In this document: positions 13,391-26,251 of the stretch, one piece after another
How the letters are laid out: every line of letters starts with the position of its first letter
How positions within the stretch are numbered: the stretch's first letter is position 1
NCBI GenBank assembly: GCA_910591455.2
Contig: OU342804.1
Span: 17,452,133-17,516,132 of the forward strand
Direction of reading: 5' to 3'
DNA: 64,000 bases
From: Pholis gunnellus
Taxonomy: Eukaryota > Chordata > Actinopteri > Perciformes > Pholidae
Made by a program: the position numbers and the translations under genes
Notes under the pieces: model-generated
What the model was told of the DNA's origin: nothing
Databases searched by the model: none
What the model saw: only the letters and a program-made list of their open reading frames with translations

Positions 13391-13860
13391 ATGCTGGTAC
13401 GAATAATCCATCCCTCCTTGTGAATTGTTGCAGTAATCACAATTTTTTGGTGTGCTTTAGTCCGTGCAATGCAATGTGCAAAATAATGCATGACATAAGC
13501 CGTGGTCTTAGCAGGCACAACTTGATACCAGACAACACTGACCCATCTAATTTGTGTGGACATTTTCCTCTGTTGTGCCCTCTCCCTAATGCTGGTATAG
13601 TAATGTCACTGCAAGCTAAAACATTGTTGAACTCATGCAGGCAGGAAATGATAGCAATTGCAGTTGCAAGCATTTTTACCCACTGCACCAGGGCAATATA
13701 TCTATTAGTAATGTCTGTGAACATCTTAAATGTGTGACACATTATACATTTCCCCAACGTACTAGCACATATTTGGCTATGTACAGGAACTGAAATAATG
13801 TATTCATTACTCCTAGCAAGTACACTACTTGAAGTCCCTGGAAACGTTACATATTTCAAT
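13391..13860. other. unrecognised segment open on both strands
   Basis: Open frames overlap on both strands: 140 residues on minus (13437-13859) and 105 on plus (13420-13737). Neither resembles a protein I know and no splice signals frame them. It could be chance, a decayed element, or conserved non-coding DNA. Confidence 0.3.
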
Positions 13861-16800
13861 AAACATTCATACTAAATGTGCAACAATCAAAGATAACAAC
13901 GTGTTAAGAGTCAATTATTCAAATGTTGCTCATCTCTGATTGGTGCACAGGAATGTGTGACATCATTTTTTTTTCCAAATTGAGCTTCACCCATTCAGTA
14001 GAGCACGGACAAAGAATAGACATACAGAAAAAAAAGTCTTAATATAAACTCACCTCTTGGCATAACATATTGTGTTCATGTTTGAGCCCACTGCAAGAAT
14101 CAGATAGAAAGAAAAATACATTTTCAGGGCTTTTTAAAGCATCTTAATTCCTTTTAAAATGTATGTTACGAAAGCTTTCAGAAGTTATTGTTTTGAATAT
14201 CTCAAAGTACAGGTGGGGCATTTTTTTATTTTGTAGAAACACAACATTAAGCAATCCATGTACTGAACAAAATAATACCTCATGAATGCAATGCTTTTCA
14301 GGATTGTCATGCTCTGTGACCTTCCTTCTCTTTTTTATTTATTTTTTCCATCTACCTTTTTTTGGGGCTTAATCTCTTACACTTTCTCTCCTTCTCATCC
14401 TTTTTCTGTCCCTGTAACATTTACAGTGTTTTAACATACCTGTCCCCGCTGCTGACCTCCTGCCCCTCTGCCGCTGTTTCTCTCTTGTTTTTCCACTTTT
14501 ACCTCTGCTCTATCTTTTCTCACATCCATGCCATTCCCATTGTAACTTATAGACTCTCTGCTTTATTCTTTGTCTCTGACTGTGTGTGTGTGTCTCTCTC
14601 TCTCTCATATTCGCACAACCTGCTAGCTCATGTGAAACATCAATGTCCCAACAGATGAATAACAAAGCATACTGCAGTGTATAGAGTATTAGGGCCCCAG
14701 GGGCAATAGATGCAAAGAGCTCAGCTGCCTCTCTCTCTGTTTCCCTTGCTCTCACGTTTGCACTCTTCTACATCTCTGTTCATTGTGTGTATTCATTTAT
14801 GCCTCTCTCCTTGCATTTCTCTTTGTTGTGTATCTCTGCGAATGAAAAATGTCGGTTAATTTATAGAATTTCTTCTTCTGATCTTTTTTCGGTGTGCATG
14901 AGCCTTAAAACATTTCTAGTACACACACACACACACACACACACAAACTTCAGAGACCAAGGCTGCATGTCCTGTGTGGGTAGTTGGCCAGCAAACACAC
15001 AAACCATTAGAAAACAGCTGTAATACTGCCCTGTTTGTGTGCACATGCATTTTAACTGTGCACTGTGACACACTTAAAAGGTATCACACTATCACACCAG
15101 CATATGTCTCTCTCTCCATCTCCCTCACCTCTTGTCTCTCCCCCTCTCATTTACACAGGAGACACAAAAGTCCTCAAGGACTGATATACTCAAGAGACAG
15201 GCACGGAGAGAAACCCAGAAGAAAGACCTATACAGAGACGCCTTGACAAAGTGAATTCAGTGATATACTTCCCTCTCCTGCTAACTCCTTTTTTCCTCCT
15301 CCAGTAAAAGTCTGTTTAGAACAGTAAAATACTGAACCGTTGCAGGTGTAACTAATTAGGAAAATAATAGCATTGACAGAACGCAATTCATTTTGCCGGA
15401 GAAAGGAAGCTTAATTATTTACAACTGAATTACTTGAGCCCGTCTCTGGCCATCAATTTAAATAACTACATGCTGTGGTTGAGAACAGCCCAGGCTTAAA
15501 GCCATCATTTCTACCAAATGATTTCTTTCTTAAAACACCTAGTTTTTAACTCATCAGTTTTAAGAAACATGTCCTGGTCCTGAAGGCTTCCATCAGCAAT
15601 GACCCACATTTAATTATGCAAGTTGTAAGAACAGCTCAATTTTGTATGAATTATTGAGATTCCTGCTTTTTAATGGTGTGATGAAGTGTTGCAAAGCTAA
15701 ATAAAGGCCCCATCTCACCTGTAATAGGCTGATACTTCACTTTCACCTCCCAGAGTCATCATGTATCTTGATACATACATACATACATCTTGTGATGCAG
15801 TTACAATATAATTACAATGTGTAAAAAAGAAGTTCAGAATCTGTTCTTTGCGACAACATTCAAGGTTTTTTTTTCAGTTATTACTTAACCCTTTGATTAA
15901 AGGAAAGGTTAAATAATAGATAAAATAACAGAAAAACATATATAACTCACTAAATTCACTGTCTCTAAAGTCATGATTATTGTCGAAAAAATATTTAATT
16001 CAACACAATTAAATCAAGTTCAATATCCCCAGTTAACAAAAGAAATACCCAGTGAAAGAAAAAAAGAAGGACAGAAAAATGAAAGACTGCCACCAGATTT
16101 TAATTAGATTTGAAAGAATAATTTCACATCAATTTTATGGTTTACTCTAAATGAGGTTTGAAATATCATTAAGCTACAGGAGGTTAACAAGCAGACATCG
16201 CTCTTGGTCAAATGATGTGTAACAGTAACCTCACCTTAAACGTTTAGAAGTAATAATGATACATATCTAAAGATATCAAATCTACATCATTCACTTAAAA
16301 AGGCATTCTCATATAATGATTGTTGCCATGAGAGCAAAAGGAAAAGTGGAGAGGGGGAAATTGTATAAATTATCATAAAAAACTAGTGAGTGTCTAAATC
16401 TTTTTCTCTTGCATGTGTGGATCCTTGCAACACACACACACACACACACACGCAGATAAATATGCAATAACACAATCAAAACCACATGCAGCATTGCTTA
16501 ATGTGTTGAAAGAAAACATTTGATGTAATCTGCCCATATACCCTCTCATTTAAAAGATTCAGGCCGTCGGATCCAGTTTAGAATCGCTTGGTCTTTCTAC
16601 AAACTCGTAAAATATTGTTATAAAGTAAAAAAGGATGTGAAATTGTTTGTAATGTGACAAGTGTGTGAAGACTTATATTTCTCCCTGTTGGGGCCAGATT
16701 ATTAACTGTAAGCAAAGCCAAACATAAAATGTCTTTTAAAGAATAAAGCTCTTAACTGTGACTGATTAGAGAGAAAAAATAGTAGCTAGTTGGTGATGTT

Positions 16801-17961
16801 TTTATTTAACAAAAAGAATAAAAAGGTAACCGCTGCTAACTGTCATATGAATTTGGGCTACAGCACCGCTTTCATTTGTTATTTGTTTGCAGTAAAACAG
16901 CATTGTTGTCAGATGAAACAAGCAATTGATTTCTCTGTCAGGGAGAAATGTCTTTATTGAGGAGGAGAGAAAATTAGAGACAGAGGAGGTGAGTGCGAGA
17001 GAAAACCAGAAAGTAGTTTATTGAAGAAAAAGATTATTTATGAACATCTCAGCATAATTGTACAGTTTACCACATATACTGTATATATACACAAGGAATA
17101 CACCCAAGGACATACACACACACACACAAACATATATACAGAGGATTGCTTACCAATGCTTGCTCTCAGCGCCCGCTGTGCTTTGCTGTGTTCTGACACA
17201 CGTTCAGCAGATTGCTGAGTTTATGGAATTGATATTCCCACCTAGCCTTGAATGCAGAATATCCTAATGTGTGTTTTGTGTGTGTGTGTGTGTGTGTGTG
17301 TCTGCTGACACTTTGCCCTCCGCATCACATTCACAGGTTCACTTTTCAAGAATGCAAAGGAATTCATAGGCTTTTTTTCCTCTCTTTAAGCTTATCCCAA
17401 GGGTAAGTTGAATATTGAGTACACTCCCTCTTTTTTTCAGCAGTAGCACTGCAAGCAAGTGGGGCATCAGTGATTTTCATTGTCACTTATTCTCCAGTTA
17501 GATGGCTCTGTGTGCATCCTCTTCATGAGCAGGAGTACCGCTGCACACTAAAAACCCAGGCCTAAAGAGTTTGAGAGCTTAAACTGCAGTGAACTCTGTC
17601 CAGAAAGAGAGGACACAGATCTGTCATAGCTATATGTTGACATAAGTGACCTCTAAGGCTATAATGTTTAAAGCAGATACATTCAATATTGTTATAATAA
17701 CAATCAAGTGTCACAGTGATGAACCCATCTTTCAGCTCATTGCAACTTTACTGTTTTGGTTCACTTTTACGGCTCTCTCAGGCAAACAGTTTTTTAGCAA
17801 GAACTGCTCAGCAGCTAGCCGGTACTCCTGCTAAAGCATTTAGACAGATATCTCCCTCAGGAGTTGGTTGGTACCAAAAACAGAGCTAAAAGAGTCCTGA
17901 ATATTGGACTTACATTCATCCAAACTCCAAATGTAAACTAATGTTGCTCCACTTTCTGACA
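13861..17961. other. no gene seen; microsatellites
   Basis: Pyrimidine-rich at 14320-14520. Short CA/TG arrays at 14921-14945, 16431-16452 and 17277-17302. A (CATA)n run at 15772-15788. Otherwise AT-rich and featureless to me. Confidence 0.6.
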
Positions 17962-18300
17962 GTGGCTCGCAGCTAACAGCGCTAACAGCGCTAACAGCGC
18001 TACCAGTGCAAACAATAGCAGCAGTGCAATTATTGGCAAAAGTGCTGACAAAGTTGACAGTGTTTACCTGGGAAGGGAACTGATGGGTGGGTACCACACT
18101 TCCACGCCGCCACCGTATGAGTGCAATGCAGAGCGGTGGCCGTGAGCTAGCACATGCACTAACGTGCACTAAAAGGCACGCATGGACAGCCCGGCTACGT
18201 AAACAAAGCACAGAGAGGGAGAGCGACTTCATTCCCTGCTCAGGTAGCCATTACTCCACTATAGCAAATAGTTTTTGGATGCTATATTAATGCTTGTGAA
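17962..18300 (+). repeat. dispersed repeat family A, copy 1
   Basis: One of three copies of a ~340-bp interspersed family in this window. Shared landmarks in order: gtggctcgcagctaac, a run of GCTAACAG(C/T)-type units, gtgtttacctg, gtgagctagc, gcactaaaag, cccggcta, agagcgacttcatt, ctgctcaggta and agcaaatagt. Here the 9-bp unit gctaacagc stands three times in tandem (17972-17998). No protein is encoded and I cannot assign a superfamily. Similar sequence is, as I recall, common in percomorph fish. Confidence 0.85.
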
Positions 18301-19351
18301 TATTACAGAGAGAACCTTCAAAGACCCCATAAAATGGGGAATTGACAAACAATTCATCCTCAATGGTAACCTCACGCTGGGATACTTTTCATAGGACCTA
18401 TTAAAAGCGACATGGTGGTTGTATCGACCAATAAAAATTGACGTACAAGCACTTTAGGAAATAGTAGATATGGACTGCTTCATGTTGAAACTGACACTCG
18501 AAACACTCAATTCTACAAGTTTAGACTTGAAGCAGTCAAACTCCGTTTGGACTGCTGTGTCGAACACTAAGCACCGTATGCCACTCTCACCTCCCTGTCC
18601 TAGATATGGCAGCCAGTCATGTCATTTTAAACATTTGACCCTAAAATGACCAATCCGCAAGTCTTCTACTTGTATTTCTTGACTGTGGCGACACATTCAG
18701 TAATGAGCTGTCGTTTTGTTCTCCACTGCATTAGCCATCACTTCATAAAACTGCCCCCAGTGCTTTGGCATCACCGGACTGACAGCAGCTCCCAAACCCC
18801 CCAAACAAACAAGCATGGGCTGCTCTCTTGAGACTGTTGAAGCAAATACAAATAATGGAATGACAGAACTTCAGCCGGTGCCTGTGAGCAACCATGTCTG
18901 CAGAGACAGTAATATCTGTACTGAAAAATACATCAATCATGATTTGTAAAATTTTTTGAAAGATGTATTATGTGCAGCTGCACAGCTATCACAGGGAGAT
19001 GCAAGGCCTGTAGTAAGGGATGTAACTCGCAAATTATTGTTTTTCTTAAGTTTGTTTGGTATTTGATTTAAACCCTTTGAATCATCTCCATTCATTATAT
19101 TCAAAACATAAGCTGTTGAGTTGTAGGTTAAAGGATGATTGATTACAGACGCAGTCTTCACTCACAAAGTCAATGTTTTTCAAAGCGAGAATGATGAAAA
19201 ATGAAGATAATACTTTACAATACACACACAAACATGCAAATACAAGTACACATGCAATTATCTGCCATGCACCTCTCTCACTTTGTCCATGGTCTCCTAT
19301 CTTAGGAAGAGAGAGCAGATCTTTGATTGTGTCTCTTTGTTGCTTATTTAC

Positions 19352-19354
<3 letters not shown>
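18301..19354. other. no gene seen
   Basis: Ordinary intronic sequence between repeat family A copy 1 and the large CA array. Nothing recognised. Confidence 0.6.

Positions 19355-19411
<57 letters not shown>
19355..19411. repeat. (AC)n microsatellite, 57 bp
   Basis: A pure AC run, forming an inverted pair with the TG run at 19533-19585. Confidence 0.98.
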
Positions 19412-19530
19412 ATCCATCCTACCTATCTCTGCTATCTTCAGACAGCAACCCATATTCCTTGCTGACAATGTTTGGGATTTACTCTGGATGTAGCCTTGAT
19501 TCTCCCTGTGTGTCTCTGTGTGATTCTCCA

Positions 19531-19532
<2 letters not shown>

Positions 19533-19585
<53 letters not shown>
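19533..19585. repeat. (TG)n microsatellite, 53 bp
   Basis: A pure TG run, 121 bp downstream of a complementary AC run. Confidence 0.98.
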
Positions 19586-19586
<1 letters not shown>

Positions 19587-20490
19587 ACATGGCGCATGAT
19601 GCACGTCTCTCCTCTATTCCATGGTTGTTATGGTGACTGGTGACTTGGTGTGTCCTGTCTCCTACCTCACAATTTGTTTAGCTCATCACCTGCAGTATAG
19701 ATTTAAATGACAGTTTAATGTGCATCTAATGGCAAGTATATTAATCTTGTGTTTGACAAATAAGCTCTTTGATCAACTTATTGAAGTGTAACGAGGAGCT
19801 CGGTAGAATTTTCAACATCGTTTGTTCAGTGTTTATTAGTTTGCAAGTTCGCTTTTTAATTCATTTTCACACTTTGTTTACTTATTAGCACAAGCAAACT
19901 TTGCACAGTGTCATCTCACTCTCAAAAAGTAATCACACAGACCACAAGTATTGCCTTTTGAAGGATTTTCCTTTTTTTTTTTCAACACACTAGTTGCAAG
20001 TTGCATGGACCAAAGTCGCACTCTTTCATTATCAATTCAGAATGAACATCACGATGGCTGTCAAGGGCGAACACATCGTCTTTTAGAAACAGATTCCAAT
20101 ATAGTTAACTGCATAGACGGACTTTCATGTTATTTTCCAGAGACCTGCTTTTATCTCCACTGAGCACCAGCTAAATGGCCTGAATGCTTGAATCTAACGG
20201 CAGTCCCATTTACTTAAACTGTTTGACAGTAGGCTGACAGAGAGCGCGAGAAATGGTGATAGCAAGAAAGACAGACAGAGAGAGGTTGTGCTATTTGTTC
20301 TTCGTGTGATAAATATAGGAGGTGAGTGGGTGGAATAAAAACAAGCTAATGCTCTCGCAGGATAAGAGAGGAAAACGCAGAGAGATAGATATAATGACAC
20401 CAGGAGAGAGACAATATGACATACTGATTAGAATAGCTATAAAGCCAGGGAGCAATGTAATGACACTTAGAGAGAGAGATGCCATGATGC
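19586..20490. other. no gene seen
   Basis: AT-rich, then increasingly GA-rich from about 20230. Nothing recognised. Confidence 0.6.
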
Positions 20491-20890
20491 TAATACAGAG
20501 ATAATTGTGGCAAAAGAGGGGGAAGCGAGAGGGACGAAGGGAAGAGAGAGCAGGGCAGAAGGAAGGAAGGGAAGAGGGAGGTGATGACAGAGAGCTGGGG
20601 AAAGAGATGGAGAGGAATGAAGCTGCAGGAAGGAAGAGAGTGAGGGAGCAAGAGATGCACGGTAAGCACAGAGATGGTTATAATACCGGTGTTATAAAGA
20701 CAGCAAGGATGGACAGGAGGCTGGAGAGAGAAAGATATACAGTGGATGGGGTAGATCCAGAGATGGACGGTCACAGAGAGACTAATATAGTGTGGAAGAG
20801 ACACAATGATTCTGACACAGAGATAATGAAAAAGAAGGAGGGGTGGTACAAGAGAAGAGGTGGGAAAGACAACAAGTATAGCAGAAAAAT
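20491..20890 (+). repeat. long purine-rich strand
   Basis: About 400 bases strongly biased to A and G on the + strand (ggaaggaagggaagagggag and similar blocks). It gives spurious charged open frames in both directions. No clean repeat unit. Confidence 0.85.
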
Positions 20891-21590
20891 AGACAGATTT
20901 CTCCTCTCCTCTCTTTTTTTTTTCATAGCCCGTATTGAATCACTGCAGTCGATAGTTCTACACAGCGTAACTTAGAAAGATGCATTTGATTTGTGGCCCA
21001 GCACGCCATGGAAAGAGGAGACCAGTACATGATTTATGAGCCAGGGACCTTGTGGTCAGGTTCTACTGGAGCGCTCCACCTCTCAACACCTAACATTCAA
21101 CAATCTGTCTGATTGTTATGTAGAGTTGTGCACTGTTCCAATTATTACTTAACAATGCAGACTTTGTTTGGGTTGCTGGGCAAAAATGATTGAGAAATAA
21201 TTCATTTTCATCCGCAATAGAAATATCTAACATCTCTCTTTTGTGTAGAAGTGTAAAATGCAGATAATCATGTTTCTTCGATTTTGATTGCTAGCATGTG
21301 GCACGCAGCTCTCGGGGATACTTGTTAAATATGGTAAAATACTAAAGTAGCTATCCATATTTTAACCAGTGTACAGCCCTGCAGACCTGCACGTAAGATT
21401 GAATTACTAGTGAACATAAATAACAGAGGAAAAGCCTCGAAGCCTGCGGGATATAAATCAAACGAAACATACCTGTAGGATTTAGCCCTGTATTATAATG
21501 AAGACTGTCAGTGTGTGTGTATGTGTCTGAGTGTGCGTCACACAACAGCATGTTTTTGTATGTATGTGTTTGGAGCTGCTATTTAACATA
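20891..21590. other. no gene seen
   Basis: Ordinary intronic sequence. No recognised repeat. Confidence 0.55.
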
Positions 21591-21824
21591 CGGGTTCGAT
21601 CCCGGGCTGGGCTAGTCCATGTCGATGTGTCCTTTGGCAAGACACTTAATCCCAAATTGCTCCTGCAGGCTGTTCCTGCGGCGTGTGAATGTTAGTTAGA
21701 GTCCTGATGGGCAGGTGCCATCAGTGTGTGAATGGGTGAATGATGACATGTAGTGTAAAAGCACTTTTAGTAGTCAGAAGACTAGAAAAGCGCTATACAA
21801 GTACAAGTCCATTTACCATTTACT
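21591..21824 (+). mobile_element. 5'-truncated tRNA-derived SINE relic
   Basis: Starts at a B-box-like gggttcgatcc (21592-21602). A conserved core (gtcctttggcaagacactta, then cccaaattgctcc) follows, then tgaatgggtgaatgatgaca and the common fish SINE 3' part gactagaaaagcgctataca, ending in a duplicated catttac tail. No convincing A box lies upstream. Family not named. Confidence 0.82.
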
Positions 21825-23214
21825 CCGTCAAGCTGTCAGAGTTACCATGGAGCCCACACTGTCATTTTTTGGAAAAGAAAAAAGCTATTTCAGAGTAGAC
21901 AGAAAATACAATATATGTTTGAAATATATATTCAGGATGTCAATGTGATCAGCAGCAAGAACAGGTTAAAAAGATAAAGATAGAACCTGGCACTCGAGAC
22001 AGAAGACAATGAGAATTAGGAAGTCAGTCTTTAATAACTGTTGCATTCATTAAAAAAGCAAAAGCAGCATGTTTGTCCATTAAGTATACTTAATGATGTG
22101 TTGACTTACTCTGCTAATGTTAAGTCCACAGCTTTTTTATATAGAAACGTAACATAGAAATGAATATCTCCTAAGAACCTCTCCAGGTAACGAGTGTCAC
22201 AGTTACACAAAGTTTTAACCATGACTAGCTCAAAATCCACAAAACCAGCCTGGCAATTGTGGTGGAAAATAATCTTTTTAACCTCCCTGTGAGAAAAAAT
22301 CGAGATGAGAAAACTCTTAAAATATAAAAACATATTTATTTAACAGACACTAAGAAATAATTCAGCTGAATGGATAGAGCTCTTGGCCCACAGATGGTTC
22401 GGAGGTCTAACAACAAGGAATAGACAAAAACAGAGTATATGCACATTATCTCGTCTCCTCCCTTCACCCCCCCTTCGCAGATGTCGTCCTCCGCTATCTG
22501 CCGCTGCACCCAAGGCCAGGTTCCCAGCCTTTCCGTGGGAAGAGGGTTAGGTGGTGAAATGACACTACAGCAAGTCAGAAATGCTAAAATACCTATGAAA
22601 TCATTTATCGTTAGGTTTTAAATGAGTCTGGTTGGCCTTATCTACATATATGCAGGTTTAAGCGGTACAAGTTATATCTAAAAGAACGATATGATAAATT
22701 TCCACAACAGCAATAAAACAATCTGGAACTATTGCATGAGAGTCAGCGCTCAAAGGGCAGGATTTAGCAAAGGGTCATTATCTGTAATTTACACATTCAT
22801 ACCATTAATATTATGGGTTTTTTTTCTATTTCCTCTTACATTCATTCCCCTAAATGTTGATGGGTCACTTGGCACATCCAGAAATCTCTCTGTTCTATGA
22901 TTATGTTGTATTGTTTTTCAACTGTGGCAATTAAGTAATAGCCTTTCATCTTTTTGAATATATAAAGAGTAGTTGTCTAATTGTCTCCATTATCGATTGC
23001 AGACCAAAACACATTTTAAAAGTTCTGACAGTGAAAACAATAGACAGTACATATATTGAGTCAGGCAGGTGAAAACATTGTCTCAAATATTTTTCAGTCA
23101 GCCACCACTCGGCTGTCTGACTGGTGGCCTCTATCATCGGTTTGCCCCTGCAAAATAGCTTCCAGAAGACATTCGTATTGCCAGAACCAACATTTAGTAT
23201 AACTATTTAAGCCA
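21825..23214. other. no gene seen
   Basis: AT-rich intronic sequence. Nothing I can name. Confidence 0.6.
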
Positions 23215-23590
23215 CACTAGTGATGGTCGGTCAGTGGGTCTACCACTTTGGTCCAGACTTAACTATTTCAACAACTATTAGATGGATTGCCATACAACCT
23301 TTGTACGGACGCACTCTGCTATCTAGTGGATGACGCATACTGAATTTTCCTCTACTGCCACGATGAGGTTGATATTTATGGTGTTCAGTAAAATGTATCA
23401 TGAATTGCCATGAAGTGTTGTACAGGCATTAATGTCCCCCTCAGGAGGAATTGTAAAAACAAATTGGTGATGTTAACATCCCTTAGCCTAGTGTTTCATC
23501 TAGTTACAGTTTTTATTCCTCCAGTACTTTCTTTCATGATCAAAACACTGTGTTTGTTAGCATGCTAACACATCACATTTGTAACCAAAC
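23215..23590 (+). repeat. diverged fish dispersed repeat with duplicated unit
   Basis: Blocks such as caactattagatggattgcc, the half-decayed second copy (aattgccatgaagtgttgta then caggcattaatgtccccctc), and ttagcatgctaacaca resemble a very common fish repeat in which the unit 'atggattgccatgaaatttg' recurs. Superfamily unassigned. Limits approximate. Confidence 0.65.
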
Positions 23591-26000
23591 AATGTTACAT
23601 TCACAAAGTAGCAAGACAAATAACTTTTTCTGAAATGCCCCAAGTGTGGTGCTACAATATGGCATCCAGCGTGATGCAAATATCTGCTGAATTATACTTA
23701 TCCCATCTGCTCAAAGGGGGCAGAGGGGAATCTGGCATCGGAAGAGACCACGGACAGAAAGGGAGACAACTGGAGTCACACACAGAGACGACTGGAGGGG
23801 AGTGGTGAATTGGGTTGGAAAGACAGTGGAAAACAATCTGAAATTAATCTGGACACTCCAGATGGTTTGACGTTTGTGTGTGTGCGTGCGAGCATGTGTG
23901 TCCTGGTGTGCGTGTGTGAGCACATGCACATACAGTATGCACGTCTCTGTTCTTGCCAGCCTGTCCACTTGGGCCTGTGTATAGGTATTTACGTGTGTTT
24001 GTGTGTTTTGTGTTACTTCAGACAAACAAGAACATCTGGTATGTGCACAATGCGGACGTTTTGATCTCATCTTGATTGGAAAAGACAACCACGGAATCCG
24101 ATGCATTCATATTTTGTTAGCATTTGCTTGACTAGATTGTGACCTAGTAGATAGATGTCTTGAGTGTATGACACATTTTTTCTTGTGTGTGTGTGTGTGT
24201 GCGTGTGTAGGTGTCCATGAAAAACAGTGTGTTTCCAGTGATATAAGGTTAATAAATCAATAGCCAATCGCTATCTGAGAAACAATTACTGCTGGCTTTC
24301 ATGTTGGCCACACACACAGACACACACAGACACACACACATTGCTCTACGTGCCCTGTATATTGGAGGAGCTTTAGGAGTAAACTGTATAAAGTGTTTCT
24401 CGAGGAGAGAGTAGCAGAAGACGAACGATGGAGGGAAGAAGTATAAGGAGAGGAGTGGATACACAGAAGGTTGAGACATGCATGTATAGTATGCCATGGG
24501 GTGGTACCTTCAACCTTGATTGTTTTTTTTTCAAAAAATTCTTTCTTCAATGTAAGCTACATTGGTTGGCTTTTACAGGCTTCTTTATGTGGTCAGTGTT
24601 GTTCTACTCTAGCTCGTGTTTGTCTTTCTCCCTTATCTTACTTTAGCTGCTTTAAGTTTTGCTCTGCCTTTGTTGAGTTCCGGCTCTGGTTTGTTGCAGT
24701 TGCAGCAGTTACATGTATAGCTTTGATCATATTTGTTACACATTAGCCTTTGGCAGCTTTAAGAGCTGCTTTATTACTAATTTACTGTTTTTTTGTCTCG
24801 CACTCAACACAGACAGTAAACAGCTGTTCATGAATTCTTCAAAACCTACAGTAGCCAGCTGTATATAGTCTTTTCTTCTGTGTATGGGTGTGTGCAACTA
24901 TGTCGCCTGTGAAGTATGGCCATACATGCATATACAAGTATTCAGCAGCAACTGACACCCAGCGGAGATGTCGAGATCCGAACATACTGCTCAAACAGCA
25001 AACAGTGTCAGCTGAGACATTTTTCCTCCATGGCAATGAGGTTTCTCTAACCTTAAAACCAATTTAAATAAGGTTTTAGTTGCATAATAATAATCATACT
25101 TCCAGCAGACCATATTTTGAAGAAACTAATATTATGTGTGATACATTGGATCATTTCAGCCATACAGTGTGATGTGCAGCATTTCTAGACATATTTTTGT
25201 TAATGTTTTTGAAAAACACGTTTTTTTCTACAATGTGTTTTGCTCCTAAAACACAAGTCGCTGCATATGAGCTGGCTTCGTTTGTATGCGTGCATGTGCA
25301 TGTCTGTGCAGTTAATGTTAAAGATATATACACGTAAACTCTTCAATGTGACCCGAACCCCCTAACCCTAAAACCTGCTGTGTGTATTGTCTTTGGATTT
25401 TCAATGAGTGAGCGATGTGATCACATGGTACATAAGCTGTTAAAACAACACCATACAGTATTCTGTGTATGTTTAAGTGTGTAGAGGTGCGTGTGTCATG
25501 GAATGTTATTTCTGGTAAGAGATCAGTAAACGCAGCACTTTACATTGTAAGGATTAATGGTTACAGCTATGACATCTAAATAATATACAGAACAGTATGT
25601 ACTCATATTCAGGCACTGCATGGCAGCTTCACATGGCATATGCTCATGCGAGGCTGTGAGGCATGTGTTGAATTGTGTTGGAGTTGCATGTGAGGACAGG
25701 TGCTTGTTACACTGTAACCCTTCGCGTAGCACATAGTGCATTTTTAAGCTGTGCTCAGTGAATTGTATAAAACGCACCCTATTCAATTATTTATAAAGGT
25801 TTTGGAGGATATAAGATAAAACATGTATGATGAACTTTTATCTACACTCTCTGTCTTGACAAACGTTCAAGACAAACAGCTGTCCTTTTGAAATCTGAAG
25901 TATGCAAGGCAAGACTGCAAGGCAGGACTGCAAAGCACGGTTTTACATCCATCCGAAATGTTATTATGTGATGCAGGAGGCAGATTTGAGATCCTGATAT
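23591..26000. other. no gene seen; short CA/TG arrays
   Basis: Contains TG-rich tracts at 23870-24010, a TG repeat at 24184-24208 and CA repeats near 24310-24340. No coding exon before 26035. Confidence 0.6.
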
Positions 26001-26034
26001 TCTAATATGATTTTGTCTCATCTCTCTCTTCCAG

Positions 26035-26251
26035 CTGAATCTTGTGGTGGTGTAGTCCAAGGACTGAATGGCACCATAGAGTCGCCGGGTTTCCCCCACG
26101 GCTATCCCAACTACGCCAACTGTACATGGCTGATAATAACGGGGGAGAGGAACCGGATCCAGCTAACCTTCGTCACACTGGCTCTGGAGGAAGACTTCGA
26201 TATTGTATCAGTTTACGATGGACAACCATCGCCTGGCAACTTAAAATTGAG
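26035..26251 (+). CDS. csmd1: csmd1-like exon: first half of CUB domain 1
   Basis: This exon encodes the N-terminal two thirds of an extracellular CUB domain of a large CSMD-family membrane protein, implicated in complement control and neural development. It has 71 whole codons with a split codon at each end. Visible features: Cys3 (SCGG), the block GTIESPGFPHGYPNYANCTW with Cys29, sequons at Asn11 (NGT) and Asn28 (NCT), and LEEDFDIVSVYDG, whose Glu51/Glu52 and Asp55 sit where CUB calcium ligands occur. The second CUB cysteine pair is absent, which as I recall is also so in CUB1 of human CSMD1. The acceptor is a polypyrimidine tract ending ccag at 26034, with a possible branch site CTAAT near 26005. 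The donor is AG|gttaga at 26252. Entry is phase 1 and exit phase 2. From memory the residues fit CSMD1 better than CSMD2 or CSMD3. The choice between csmd1a and csmd1b is open. Confidence 0.93.

Larger units (their letters stand above)
1..26034 (+). other. csmd1: csmd1 intron upstream of the first CUB exon (partial)
   Basis: Everything before the first CUB exon is non-coding and should be the intron after the signal-peptide exon, whose start lies outside the window. No hydrophobic signal-peptide exon with a phase-1 donor was recognised. Intron 1 of CSMD1 is very long in vertebrates, which fits. Confidence 0.75.

Noticed and set aside
19082..19599. Long open frames of repeated His-Thr or Cys-Val on both strands
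   Set aside because: They are translations of the CA/TG arrays at 19355-19411 and 19533-19585 and not real genes.
20490..20975. Charged 156-residue frame and its antisense partner
   Set aside because: Explained by the purine-rich strand; Arg/Lys/Glu-rich by composition.
25360..25372. Telomere-like ccctaaccctaaa
   Set aside because: Only two units; expected by chance.
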